Shown here piece by piece: positions 26,691 to 38,520 of a stretch of 64,000 bases of DNA (its first letter is position 1; every line of letters begins with the position of its first letter). Source of the DNA: Cannabis sativa (Eukaryota; Streptophyta; Magnoliopsida; Rosales; Cannabaceae); contig NC_083610.1 of NCBI RefSeq assembly GCF_029168945.1, positions 51,973,429 to 52,037,428 on the forward strand, written 5' to 3'. The translations under genes were made by a program, and so were the position numbers. The notes under the pieces were generated by a model, which had not been told where the DNA came from, searched no databases, and saw only the letters and a list, made by a program, of their open reading frames with translations.

Positions 26691-27720
26691 AGGAATAGGA
26701 AAATAGGTTTGTAGAAATGTAAGCCAGAATCAATGACCAAGAGGAAGTGATCAGACGCCTGAGGCAGTAGGGTGCTCCTGCAATACTTGCTCTAGAAATG
26801 CAAGTAGCTCCTACCCCTACTGTGTAGGCAAGACTAGTTGCTGCAGTGAACCGAATAGAACCACTATACGAAAGGTTCCGCAAGCAGGCACCTCCAGTCG
26901 TTCTGGGAGGTCCCGATGTGATTAAAGTCGAGCAGTGGCTGACGATTATTACAAGGATCTTAAATTTTATGGGTGTTACTGGTAATGACAGAGTGGCTTG
27001 TGCCACATTCCAGTTCCAGGAGGATGCCCTGGTTTGGTGGGACATGGTGCCCCTGACTTGTGATGTTGCCACTATGACCTGGGAAAACTTCCAAGAATTA
27101 TTTAATGCAAAGTACTATAATGAAGTGGTCAGAAGTGAAAAAAATAAGGAATTTACCCAGTTGACCCAGAAGGAAAAATGAGTGTTACTGAATACACAAC
27201 TCAGTTTGATCGATTGGCTAGGTTGGCCTTGGGAATTATGCCAACCAATTTCAGTAACAAATAAAAATACCTTGATGGATTAAGCCCGAAGATAAGACAT
27301 GATCTTATGATTAATACTAACGATAATACCACATATGTTGACATGGTGGGGAAGGCACTGCAAGCTGAGGGCGCAATTGGGTGTACTCAGGTTGTTGGTG
27401 GAGCCCCTACTCCTCATATGTCTGGTTATGGTAGGGGTGGTTGTGGCCTTACCACTGATCAGAAACAAAAGGCACCATTTGCGCCTAGTGACTCAAGTCA
27501 GAACAAGAGGTTCCGAGGGAACCAGGGTCGAGGCAACCGTAAGGGTGGTTTTGAAACCTGATACACTTACTTGGAGTACCCTATTTGTAAAAAGCATCAT
27601 CTGGGTGAGTGTAGAGGGCAAGGGTGTTTCCAGTGTGGGTAGCCGGGGCATTATAAAAGAGATTGGCCATAGCCTAAGAAAGAGGAACTAAAGACAGTTG
27701 CTTAACCTGCTCTAGTAAGG
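26691..27720 (+). pseudogene. Gypsy-2 gag remnant
   Basis: It is homologous to gypsy-1 gag from its coiled N-terminal part onward: LYERFRKQAPPVVLGGPD ... EQWLTIITRILNFMG ... ENFQELFNAKYYNE. The knuckle region near 27625-27660 is degraded (CFQCG followed by a stop). Several stops and shifts occur (for example at 26768, 27179 and about 27260). The first roughly 190 bases of gag are deleted. Confidence 0.85.
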
Positions 27721-30700
27721 GTGTTTGCTTTAACTCATGGAGATGTAGACGCTAGCCCCTCAGTTGTAACAGGTCAGCTCTCGGTCAACAACTCTTATTT
27801 CTCTGTATTTTTTGACTCTAGGGCCACTCGCTCTCATGTGGCAGCCAGAATTATTAGTAAATTGGATAGACCGCATCATAGATTCGATAAAGCGTTTGGA
27901 ACCCTAATACCTAGCAGAGAATTAGTTATCTCCAAAAGGTGGCTTAGGTCGATGCCGATCAGAATTGAGGATAGGGAGTTGAGTGCTGACTTAATAGAAA
28001 TGGGTTTAGTGGATTTCAATATTATACTTGGAGTGGATTTCTTATCCAAGTACTCAACTAGTATTGACTGTAAACGGAAGATGGTGATCTTCCAACTTGA
28101 GGGTGAGGACCGTTTGTTTTTGTGGGATCGGTTCAGGGATCCCGGGTTCCAATGATTTCAGTATTAACAGCTAGAGAATTATTACAAGACGGATGTATAG
28201 GGTTTCTATCCATGGTATTGGATACCATACGACCTGAGATAGTTTAGCTAGAGGAAATCAGGGTGGTTCAGGAATATTTAGATGTTTTTCTTGATGAACT
28301 TTCGGGTTTACCACCATAGAGAAAAATTGATTTCATCATCGTTCTAGCACCTGAAGCAGAACCAATTTCTAAGGCACCTTATAGAATGGCTCCATTAGAA
28401 CTTAAAGAATTGAAATTCAACTTCAGGGATTGCTTGACCTAGGGTTTACACGGCCTAGTGTGTCACCCTAGGGAGCTCCTATACTATTTGTTAAGAAGAA
28501 AGACAGATCCTTACGCATGTGTATTGACTACCAGGAATTAAATAAACTAACTATCAAGAATAAGTATCCTTTACCTAGGATCAATGATCTTTTCGATCAA
28601 CTTCAAAGGAAGACGGTCTTCTTAAAGATTGATCTCTGATCGGGCTATCATTAGTTGAGAGTCCGAGAGGAGGACATTCCAAAGACGGCTTTCTACACTA
28701 GGTATGGGCACTATGAATTTCTGGTTATGTCTTTTGGACTAACCAACGCTCCTGTAGCTTTTATGGATCCGATGAATAGAGTTTTCAAGGATTTCCTCGA
28801 TATCTGTGTTATAGTTTTTACCAATGACATCCTTGTGTACAATCAATCAGAAGAGGAGCATGAAAAACATCTTCGGATGGTTCTACAGCGGTTACGAGAA
28901 CACAAGCTATATTCCAAACTCAAGAAGTGTGAGTTTTGGCTATCTCAGGTGTCTTTTCTTGGACACATTGTCAGTAAAGATGGGACCAAGGTTGATCCAG
29001 GGAAGATTGAATCCATTAGGGATTAGTCGAGACTGAAAACGGTTACAGAAGTTAGAAGTTTCCTGGGTCTGGTTGGTTATTATTGTCGGTTTGTAGAGGG
29101 ATTCTCTAAGATTTCAATACCTTTAACCGAAATCACTAAAAAGAATCAGCAATTTTTGTGGACAGACAAGTGTTAAGCAAGCTTTCAGGAGGTGAAACAA
29201 AGATTGATTATAGCTCCGGTATTATCCCTACCTTCTGATAAGGAAAAGTTTGTAGTCTACTACGATGCATCAGCATAGGGTTTGGGGTGTGTATCGATAC
29301 ATGTTGACCGCGTCATCGCTTATGCCTCTCGACAATTGAAAGAATATAAGCAGCGATACCTAACTCATGATTTAGGTCTTGCCGTGGTAGTCTTCTCTTT
29401 GAAGATTTGACGGCATTATCTCTATGGAGAGAAATGTGAGATTTTTACCGATCATAAGAGCCTCAAATACTTCTTTACTCAGAAAGATTTGAATATGAGA
29501 TAGAGGCATTGGTTGGAGTTGGTTAAGGATTGTGACTATGAAATCCTTTACATCATGGAAAGGCCAACGTAGTGGCTGATGCCCTAATTAGGAAGGGTCC
29601 CAGGCAGGTAACTAGTATGATTAAGATTTCACCCCAGTTAGCAAAAGACATGGTCAGATCTAGCATCGAGTTTGTTGTAGGTAAACTTCATAATTTGACG
29701 TTGCAATTTGATCTGTTAGAACGAATTAAAGCTGCTCAGTTAGCTGATCCAGAATTAGTGAAGATCTTAGAAGAGGTTTTAGTTGGTTAAGCCAAAGATT
29801 TCATGGTCCCAAATAGTGGGATGCTGTTTTTTAAAACCAGGGTTTGTGTTCCAAGTACTGTAAAACTTAAAGATGAGATTCTTGAGGAAACTCATACCAC
29901 TCCATATTCATTGCATCCTGACACGATCAAGATGTACCAAGATCTTAAACCGTACTACTGGTGGTGTGGGATGAAGAAAGACGTGGTAGAATGTGTGTCC
30001 CGATGCTTAACTTGTCAGCAAATCAAGGCTGGACATCAGAGACCGGCAGGTTTATTGCAACCACTGACACTTCCATAGTGGAAGTGGGAGGATGTCACAT
30101 GGATTTTGTGGCTGGGTTGCCTAGAACCAGGGGAATGTACGATTCTATTTGGGTTGTGGTAGATCGATTTACGAAGTCTGCACATTTTCTACCAGTAAAA
30201 ACAACCTTTACAGTGGATCAATATGCTGATTTGTATGTGAAAGAAATAGTGAGGTTACATGGCGTTCCGAAGTCCAATATATCAGATAGAGATTCGAAGT
30301 TTACTTTAAAGTTCTGGCAGAGTCTTTAGCGGGATATGGATACCAAATTGAAATTCAGTACAACATTCCATTCTAAGACTGATGGACAGTCTGAAACAAC
30401 AATTCAGATACTGGAAGACATGTTACGAGCCTATGTAATGGATTTCGAGGGCTCTTGGAGTAAGTACCTGCCACTAATAGAATTTTTGTACAATAACAGC
30501 TACCAAAGAACAATAGGGATGGCTCCTTATGAGTTGTTTTATGGAAGGAAGTGTAGATATCCCATCCACTGGGACGAAACGGGAGAAAAGAAATACCTAG
30601 GTTCGAAATCAGTGCAACAGACTAATGAAGCCATAGAAAATATTAAGGCCATAATGCTTGCCTCTCAGAGTAGGCAAAAGAGTTATGCAGATCTGAAGCG

Positions 30701-31145
30701 CAGAAATGTAGACTTTCCGGTAGGAGATCATATATTCCTATGGGTGTCTTCGATGAAGGGGATCAAACATTTCAAGAAAAGAAGCAAGTTATGCCCTATG
30801 TTTACAGGACCTTTCGAGATTCTCGAGAAGGTTGGACTAGTGGCTTATCGTCTAGCTTTGCCCCCAGCTCTTTTAGCAGTTCATAATGTATTTCATGTTT
30901 CCATGTTACGAAAGTACGTTTCAGATCATGCTCATGTATTGAGTTATGAGAATCTTGAGCTACAACCAGATCTATCATACGAAGAACAACAACTTTAGAT
31001 CTTAGACAGAAAAGAGAAGGTTCTTGGGAACAAGACCATAGCTTTGGTCAAGGTACTCTAGAGAAACAGTAAGGTGGAGGAAGCCACTTGTGAGTTAGAG
31101 TCCAACATGAAGCAGAGTTGTTCATGTTAGATTTTGAGGACGAAA
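27721..31145 (+). pseudogene. Gypsy-2 pol remnant
   Basis: Protease has FDSRATRS in place of an active DSGA motif, so it is inactive. RT reads VFTNDILVY near 28815 where the catalytic pair of Asp should be, another lost site. RNase H, the integrase zinc site (HTTPYSLHPDT ... CLTCQQ near 29900-30020), the integrase core ([16 protein letters not shown]) and part of the chromodomain region can be followed to about 31140. Stops are of mixed kinds (TAG, TGA, TAA), with several indels, unlike gypsy-1. Confidence 0.88.
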
Positions 31146-31166
31146 TCCTTTTAACGGGGGAATAAT

Positions 31167-32697
31167 TGTAAAGACTGCTTAGTTTTAATTTAGAAATTAG
31201 CAGATAATTAGGAATTAATTATTAAAATAGAAAAAAAAAAACCAAGAACTACACCTATCTCTTTGTCTCTCTTGAGCTCCTTAGAAAACCAGCTATGGTT
31301 TTGTGTTTTTCTACTTAATTCAAGGAGTTTCAAGCAAGTTTAGAGTGTTTCCAACTCAAGGTAATTCCTAGCACTCTTCCTTTTGATTTTCTTAAGCTTT
31401 AACTAAAGGGATTTTGCTTGAATTGTGTATTAGGGTTCTGTTTTTGGTTCTTGCTGCTTGAGATTGTATTCTAAGGTTTAAATTATGTTAGTTGAGTTGC
31501 TTTGAAGTGGTTTTGAGGGTTGTTGTGAGGTTTGAGCAAGCTTTGAATTTAAGAACTCAAGCTTTGCTCTTTAATGGAAATTTTTGATTCTGGTTATGTT
31601 GTGGTGTTTTATTGCCTTGAATATGTTCTTTAGGGTGTAAATAGCAGGTCTTGAAGGTTTGGTAGGGTTTGGGTTTGATTTGAGGGTGTAGGGAATTTTG
31701 TGTGATTCTTTCACTGAACCGGTCGACCTGTTCAGGGGGACTTGTAGGAGCCGGTCGATTGGTTGGTCCCTAGGAAACCCCACAGAGCCGGACTTTTAGT
31801 TGGGGAACTGGTCTTCCGGTTATGGCATTTTTGAGAACCCTAATTTTTCCCGTTTTTGTGATATTTAGGGTATTGCCATGTTATTCATCGATAGAGAAAC
31901 TTTTAGTTTCAAGTTTAAGTCCCCGAAAAGTTATTTAACGTGTCACTGACCAATTTTACGAATAATGAGATTTAGGGGCCTGTAATTCGTCGAGCAGCTG
32001 TTCCACCCAGGTTGGCCGGCACACCTGAATTCAAAAACGAGGTAATGGTTGCATATATGTATACATGTTTAGTGTACATGTTAGTTGCCTTTAGAATAGG
32101 CAAATCTATTGCCATCAAATTAGCATATTAAGGTATCGGTGAGGGGTACATAGAGTTTCATCGAGATGCCAACAGATATATGCTAGGGTATCAGATAGTA
32201 TGAGTTATCTGCTACCACATCAGTACGACTAGAGTACTGAGTATAGGCTGGATTCGTAGTTAGTCATACTTTGTCGAGAACGTTCCTGACTCAGTTAGGA
32301 TTATGGTTGGGTATATGGGCGCCTGATTATAATCCGAATTATTGCTATGTTATTATTTATGCTTTTCTTACTAAGTCAACACAGATATTGTTTGCATGTG
32401 GGGTAAGGGCAAGGCCAAGGTTGAGCAGCCGTGAGAGCGTGTAGATGGAGATTGTACAGCAGTCTCATTTTTGTATAGTTGCTAGGCGAAAAACTTTTGT
32501 AATGGGCACTGTAAAACTTTTATAAATATTTTTGTAAACGGGACCCCAGTTTAATTCAAGTATGTTATTTTGGTAATTATAATTATCTAAATAAAGTTTT
32601 AATTAATTACGATTTTCGATAAACTCGTTGATTAACAAAGAGCTGCACAGTTAAGTTAAAAATCACGTTAACACGCCTAAGTTAGTAGGGTGTTACA
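31167..32697 (+). repeat. Gypsy-2 3' LTR
   Basis: A 1.53-kb LTR, TGTAAAGACTGC to GTGTTACA, preceded by a worn purine tract (AACGGGGGAATAA). It has no long CT microsatellite, unlike the gypsy-1 LTRs. The hairpin is at 31534-31569 and the TGAACCGGTCGACC module at 31715-31734. Confidence 0.87.
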
Positions 32698-33185
32698 TGC
32701 TACCTTCTTTTTCCTTTGAGGTTGGTTGACAGTGTTTGCATTATTACACAGAGCGGTTGAAGCTCTTTCCTTGGAGGATCCCCCGTGACTCATTTTCCTT
32801 TTTCCCTATTGGGATAAAAGATTCTAAGATCGTTACGATCTGTTCTTCTCGTAGTATTATTGTCCTGAGGAATAGGACCGTCATGCATTTCTCCATCACG
32901 ATCAACATTCTCTAGTTGAATCTTGGCCTCCATTTTAGTCAAGGTAGCTTGTCTTTGACGGGAGAACTCTTCTTGTGCCACTAGTTTCTACTACATCTTA
33001 GCGAGTTGTTTGGCTAGTTTAGCGACTATAGGGTCTAGCTCATAATAATAGTCATCTTCATCTTTCCTTTCCCATCGACTTCTAGATCAACTTTACGTGT
33101 TTCCTCTTTACAATCCTCATTGATTAGATTTTCATCAACGTGTTTTTCAATATGTGGAGTATTCTTTACAAGGTGATTGGTTGCC
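32698..33185 (-). pseudogene. Tat gag, N-terminal part beyond the gypsy-2 insertion
   Basis: The minus-strand frames (for example KMEAKIQLENVDRDGEMHDGP near 32930 and a Lys/Glu-rich stretch further right) run toward the gypsy-2 junction and are continued on the far side at 25599. The family N-terminus is variable, so identity rests mainly on position and on the TSD. The right limit is where CACTA-type coding starts. Confidence 0.5.
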
Positions 33186-33189
33186 TCTG

Positions 33190-34905
33190 TTGTGGATTTA
33201 TGAAGATGGGAATGGAAGGTTGATGAAACCACATGCTCCTTATGTTTTGACACGTGGAAAAAGACAACTATTTTGTCAATTTGTTAAAGGAATCAAGTTT
33301 CTTAATGGCTTTTGTTCAAATTTAAAGAGCAAATTTTCTCCAGATGAGTAAAATATTCTTGGGTTAAAATCCCATAATTGTCATGTCATTATCCAGCGAG
33401 TTCTTTCTATAGATATTTGCAAATTTCTACCAAGTGATACCACAACCACTATTACTCAACTATGTAATTTCTTCAAACAATTATGTTCGAAAACTTTAAA
33501 TGTAAGAGATATGGAGGATGCTCAAAAGAATCTAATTCTAATATTATGCAAGATGAAATTGATTTTTCCTCTAGCTTGTTTTGACATAATGATACATTTG
33601 GTAATACATTTTCCTGAAGAATCTATATTGGGTGGCCTAGTATTTATGAGGTGGATGTATCCTTTTGAGAGGTACATGAAAAAATTGAAGAATTATGTGG
33701 GAAACAAGGCACATCCTAAAGGGTCCATTGCTGAAGGTTATGTCGCAAATGAGGAAGTAACCTTTTGTTCAATGTACTTTAAAGGTGCAAAATAAGAGTT
33801 ATTAATCGTCTTGATAAAATTGAAGATCCACCTACTGTCTCTCGCACTCTTACAATTTTTAAACCTCTTGATCGTAACATTCATGAAAAAGCTAAGTTGT
33901 ACATACTTCAAAATTCTCCAAAAATACAAGCTTATTTAAAGTAACTTTGTTACCTCTCAAACATAAATTTTCTTAAATTTTAAGTTTTTCTTCTCTCTTT
34001 CTCTCTATCGTACCTTGACATTATCACATTTAACAGTGAAAATTTGGAGAAGATTAGACAAGAATATCCAAATGGTAACCACAATGTTTGCATAGAAAAA
34101 CTCTTCGTCTGTGGTTTCATAAGAAGGTACAATGAGAGTATTTTAAAGTTATAATTTGATAATATATATTCCTATCATATTAATACATTTTATGTATTTA
34201 GATGTATGAGTTGCACAAGCTTGGATCTTTACAAAATAGTGATGAATTGATTGCTTTAAGATCCAGCTCAGATTATTTAGTAACCTTCTATAAAGGTTGT
34301 ATAGTGAACGGTGTTTGATTTATTGCGACCGAAAGAGATGAAAAGCGAAAGACACAAAATAGTAGAGTTAGTGTTGCTAGAACTGGGGTTTAATTATTAC
34401 GATACACTTGAAGATGTAATAATCATATCTTATATTGGGGCATATACAGTGACATTATTTGAATACAAGTAGTATAACACTAATCCTATAAGAAATAAAA
34501 CAATCACTGAAAATAATATAATGAGTATAAATTTATCGGGATTTTGGTATCAAGATGAGCCGTACATACTTGCTAACCAAGCTAAGCAAGCTTTCTATCT
34601 TCAAGATACTATCGACAAATTTGGAACATTGATGATAACGAAGGCTAGACAGATGTTGATGTTGTAAATGATTTGAACTCATCAAATTTTGTGTTGATGG
34701 TTGATCTTGGAGAGTTGATTTTGCAATCGGATGAACTAGCTGTAACTGTTGAACCGAACAACCACTCAGTAGATCCTAAGAGGGAAAATAATAAACTTGA
34801 TGAAGATTACGTTGCCCAAAAAAATTATTATTTACTAGTTGAACTTGTTAAGAATGAAAACGAGAATTTTGTGAATGATGGAAATGATAGTGATTCCTCA
34901 TTCTA
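33190..34905 (+). pseudogene. CACTA transposase C-terminal region (DUF4218/DUF4216)
   Basis: The frame opens with GNGRLMKPHAPYVLTRGKR, passes one stop at 33349, then reads KMKLIFPLACFDIMIHL ... RWMYPFERYMKKLKNYVGNKA ... EGYVANEEVTFCSMY, the DUF4218 block of En/Spm transposases. A frameshift near 33792 follows, then LYILQNSPKIQAYLK, apparent introns at about 33943-34040 and 34126-34200, and the block GCIVNGV ... ERDEKRKTQNS and SGFWYQDEPYILANQAKQAFYL (DUF4216-like). The catalytic N-terminal half is missing, so it cannot act as a transposase. Confidence 0.85.
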
Positions 34906-35059
34906 GCTTTAATTTTACTTTTGTTTGTAAAAAAACTCTAATGATTGAATACCAATATGTTTTTGGTTCGTATTTTTGTTTGTGTCAACTTTGATTTATA
35001 TGTTTTACATTTTGTGGATTTTTACATTTTTATATTGTTCACCTCTAACGTAAAGTACA

Positions 35060-36890
35060 ATGTCAGCTGATATAGCAACGTACCACAGTGGGGATGGTGG
35101 TGGTATGGACCCCCTGATCCTTCTAGAGTACCGTCGTCCTGCCAATCAAGTTTTATATTTTTCATTACTAACCTTATTCTTAACATAAATACATGATTAT
35201 TTTTTGATGTACTAATAGAATAATTTTTTCCTTGAACAAATAAAGTCAAACCAAGGGTCAGAAAGAGTCGTGGCCTTGCTTCAAAACTGAACTTGAAAAA
35301 TGAAGGAGGGAAGTTAGTAAACCATTAGAGGCTGAGGTGGACCTCAGAACAGGCAAAGTAGGTTGGATTGAAGCCAACACATACATTTGATTTATGGGCC
35401 AGCAAGTATCCATTTTGTGTCCAAGTCATCATTATAATTTTTTCGATGTACCTCAACAATATAAGGATAAAGTACTTAATCAAATAAGAGTGAGTGATTT
35501 TTAATTATTTATGGTTTAAATTATTCTATAACGTCATTTAAAAATTAATATAAATTTTTAATTGCTTTATTCTACAGCTTTACTTTAATATTGACAGGAA
35601 CCCCCATCAAGACCTACTAATGGGGACTCTATATACGGAGATGGCAAAGAGGTATAGTGAGCGAAAGACCAACAGACATAAGTGGTTTAAGCAACATTAC
35701 ACTAAACCGAAAGATTGGGAGAAAGTTTTTGAATTTCCTCCTGACCACTTAAATAAGGAAAGTTGGAAGCATATTTGCTAACTATTCCTCAGCAATTTTT
35801 TTTTTGAAAAGCTCAAGAAGAAACAAAGCAAATAAGTAGCTGATGAAATATCCAATGACGTAAGGCACAAGATCGTTGGTTTCTATACGTTACAACTTTG
35901 TAAGTAATAATATTTATTCTTTATTTTAAATATAATTAATCTTAAAATACATTATAAATTATTTTATTTGTTTATTCTTATATACGGAGTCCTCCCAAAG
36001 AGCATGAGGTTAATGCATAAAGGGTGGCTCATACGAAACAACCGCCTGGTGGTTTTGTTAATGAAGTTGTTGTAGAAGATTATGTAAGTGAATAAAATAT
36101 TATATTATTAAAATTTAAATTTTATATTAATTATATGCTCTAATAATTTTTAATTAAATAGGATGCATTGTGTAAGGAGCTTGATAGGAAACGACTCGAA
36201 AGACAATCACAGAGTAATACATCTGGTACTGAATCTGATACTAGTTATCAATTTGACGTACATGGAAAAGTTCATGGCAAAAGATCTGACTATCAAAGAG
36301 GTGTGGGTTATAGGTTTAAAGGCAAAGGAAAAAATCATACAGTCAAAGTCGGTCAACTGCGCCTCTCTGCCCCCTAATGAAATGTTTAACACTGTGGAAG
36401 ATATGTTTACAACTATACGTGATACATTAGGGAGTAGTCTGACCCCTGCACAACGTGCCAATTTATATAACTCACGGTTTGAAAGCTTTATTCAAATGTA
36501 CGGTCAATTGCAGTCGCTTGGAGGTTCGTCTTCTCAGAGTTATGTCACTCCTCCACAACATTAACACCAACTTTCTTTGTAGCAACAATTCCAGCCTTCT
36601 CCGCAGCAGCAATTGTAGCATTTTTCGCAACAACAACACCAGCTTTATCTTAAAAAGCAACACTAGTCTGGTCTACAATGGGGAAATCAATTCTTATATA
36701 GAACTCCATTAGAGTCTCCTTCGCTCGACTCAAATTTTGTTGATTTTGGAATATTTGGGAGTTCATCGCATGAGCAACAATTTTTTTTTTACTCCTATAT
36801 TCAATTAAGCTCGGCTAGGGAACCTAACATTTAGTTTATCGTCAGATCAATCACATGCTCCTTCTCTGCGACAGCCGTCGGGACCTCCGA
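35060..36890 (+). pseudogene. CACTA second gene (Transposase_24-like), Gln-rich tail
   Basis: A start ATG at 35060 opens MSADIATYHSGDGGG, a common beginning for this gene. Later exons read DVPQQYKDKVLNQI (near 35440), then DRNPHQDLLMGTLYTEMAKRYSERK ... HYTKPKDWEKVFEFPPD (near 35596-35760), KQPPGGFVNEVVVEDY (near 36040) and ELDRKRLERQSQS ... VHGKRSDYQRGVGYRFKGKGK (36170-36330). Introns with GT/AG borders separate them. The C-terminus is Gln-rich with TAG and TAA interruptions (36560-36660). The partner protein of En/Spm-type elements probably binds the subterminal repeats, which is inference from the family. Confidence 0.75.
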
Positions 36891-37159
36891 ATGATAATAA
36901 TGCGTGTGTATTAAGACTTTGTAATCCGAGACCTTAACGAGGATTTTATGGAATAATTAGTTTATATTTTTTAATAATTTAATTTTGAAATATTTTAATA
37001 GCATTAATGAATTGAACATTGTTATTTAGTTTAATTTGAGACATTTTAATAGCATTAATGAATATTGTTAGTGTTAAATTATATTTTATTTTTATTTAAA
37101 TTATTATTTATACATCTATATTATTTATTAATTTATATCATTTTTTTATTTTTTAATTA

Positions 37160-37391
37160 TAATAGGGGCGGAGCATTAGTGGTGGGTTCTCGCTGCTAAT
37201 ATCTGCCGCTACTAATGGTAATTAGTGCAGAATTAATTTCGCCGCTAATAACCATTAATAGCGGTCATTTATTAGCGGCGGGAATGCGGGCTATTAGCGA
37301 CGAATTGGCACCACTAATAGCCAATAGCAGCAGTTTAAGCCTTGATTGGCGGCAAACCCCTCCGCTACTAATACTTTGTTTTGTTGTAGTG
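37160..37391 (+). repeat. CACTA right terminus with subterminal repeats
   Basis: Many copies, in both orientations, of a short motif around CGCTAATA / TATTAGCGGC (for example near 37245, 37255, 37272 and 37290) crowd the last 230 bases, ending in the CACTA terminal repeat. Such arrays are the binding sites for the element-encoded protein in the family. Confidence 0.85.
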
Positions 37392-37733
37392 AACGGTATA
37401 AGCTATGGCCTATTGGACAATAATAATATTCTTTAGCAATTTTAAATTATCATTTATATAGCCCTGTTTGAAGCGACTATCAAGTAACTAGTACGCATTC
37501 ATTTTTAGGGAAAGTGACATATAACTAGATTTTATAATTGTTATTGAAATAAAATATTAACCATACAAATTATTCTAAGTGAAAAATGAAAATTACTCAC
37601 CCTAATCACACAAGACCTAAAACTATTTAGAAATTTTTACACAAAAAATACAAAATACACACTTTATTACATATATATATCTTCACACGGTTAAAACAAC
37701 ATTTATACACATTAACTTTATTTTATTACACTT
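37392..37733. other. Gene-free spacer right of CACTA
   Basis: AT-rich, with no supportable coding frame, RNA or repeat. It separates the CACTA terminus from the TCP fragment. Confidence 0.4.
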
Positions 37734-38146
37734 TTACCACTTACACACACAATCTTGTGGGTATGTCTGGAAATTATTCATGGCGGAAGTAGCTGAGCTC
37801 GTGGGGAAGAAAGATTTCATGGTGTCTGCTATGGAGTCGGAATCCAACGGCTGATGTTGATGAGGAATGAATCCCGACCCGTTATGATGATCTGCGTTCG
37901 AGTGCTCATGGCCCAACTGTCTATGCAGCTGAAAATTATACCCAGAAAACTCCGACTTCTCTACCGTGAGACCCATTTCGGTGGAATCCACTGCCACCGC
38001 CGCCGCCGCAGCATGTGGGTCGGGATCCTCCGTAGCCAGATTTTCTGTGGGGTGCCAAGGTGGCAGCTCAGCGAGCTTGTCGATGGAGTTCTTGGCTTTC
38101 TTAATGAGCCAATCGACGGCTTTGCTAGGCCGGTCGTAGCCCAAGT
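37734..38146 (-). pseudogene. Truncated TCP transcription factor (CIN/TCP4-like) fragment
   Basis: On the minus strand the frame reads LGYDRPSKAVDWLIKKAK, then NSIDKLAELPPWHPTEN, matching the end of helix II and the conserved tail of the TCP DNA-binding domain in CIN-type class II proteins. It continues with an Ala-rich patch, a His-rich stretch and a C-terminus like TCP4 (SIADTMKSFFPTSS ... NFQTYPQD). The basic region and helix I are absent. Upstream of about 38146 the sequence is unrelated, with no ATG start and a stop soon after. The preserved part has no stop or shift, so the fragment is either young or recently copied. Without the basic region it cannot bind DNA as TCPs do. I see no miR319 site. 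Confidence 0.8.
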
Positions 38147-38520
38147 GTTCTTCTCTCCATTTATGCAGAAACACAAACTCTTTCCAATGCTCTTAATCGG
38201 TGTGTTGCAGTGAAGTTTTATTTAGCTTTAATCATGTCAGAGTGCTAAGTCTTAGTCAACAAAATTAATTTTAAGTGGAAAAACAGATCTTCTCTTTCAA
38301 ATTTGATTCACAATATTCTATTCTTTATATCAAATTTTCCTAATACTAGGATCTGTTTTATTCCTAGAGACCAAAATAAGATCGTGTACTTTTTCACATA
38401 TACATTTTAGTGAGCTCACGTGATTGATTCACATGACTAGCACATGGTATTTTTTGTTTTTTGTTTTTATATCATTAATGGGTAACAATGAGATTTATCA
38501 TGGATGTTGATGTTCAAAGA

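Larger units (their letters stand above)
25600..32697 (+). mobile_element. Gypsy-2: decayed chromovirus nested in the Tat gag
   Basis: This is the same superfamily branch as gypsy-1: the LTR starts TGTAAAGACC and ends GTGTTACA, and the gag-pol order is identical. It sits inside the Tat gag, with flanking 5-mers GGCTA (25595-25599) and TGCTA (32698-32702), a TSD with one mismatch. It is older than gypsy-1, judging by many stops, frameshifts and more LTR differences. A deletion removed the end of the 5' LTR, the primer site and the start of gag. Confidence 0.88.
14523..33185 (-). mobile_element. Tat-type Ty3/gypsy element, minus strand, split by gypsy-2
   Basis: Read right to left: a gag N-terminal piece (33185-32698), the gypsy-2 insertion, gag core and zinc knuckle (25599-24092), protease (23759-23193), RT, RNase H and integrase (about 23000-20172), an extra gene on the opposite strand (16462-19575), and a probable 3' LTR (15281-14523). 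An antisense gene between pol and the 3' LTR is a known trait of some Tat lineages such as Grande. Every coding part is decayed. The 5' LTR and primer site are not found: the right side is cut off where CACTA sequence begins near 33185. Confidence 0.75.
33190..37391 (+). mobile_element. CACTA (En/Spm) transposon, 5'-truncated, plus strand
   Basis: It carries a C-terminal transposase part (DUF4218 and DUF4216-like), a second gene of the Transposase_24 type, and a right terminus. The terminus is CTTTGTTTTGTTGTAGTG at 37374-37391, whose complement begins CACTACAACAAAAC, the classic CACTA end. Subterminal GCTAATA/TATTAGCG repeats precede it. No left CACTA terminus or transposase N-terminus is present: sequence up to about 33185 belongs to the Tat gag. 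The expected 3-bp TSD on the right would be AAC (37392-37394). Confidence 0.85.

Noticed and set aside
34290..34330. TATAGTGAACGG as another CACTA terminus
   Set aside because: It resembles the right end followed by its flank, but translates as part of the conserved transposase segment GCIVNGV, so it is coding sequence.
37734..38174. Functional TCP gene
   Set aside because: The basic region and helix I needed for DNA binding are missing, and no ATG or exon upstream could supply them.
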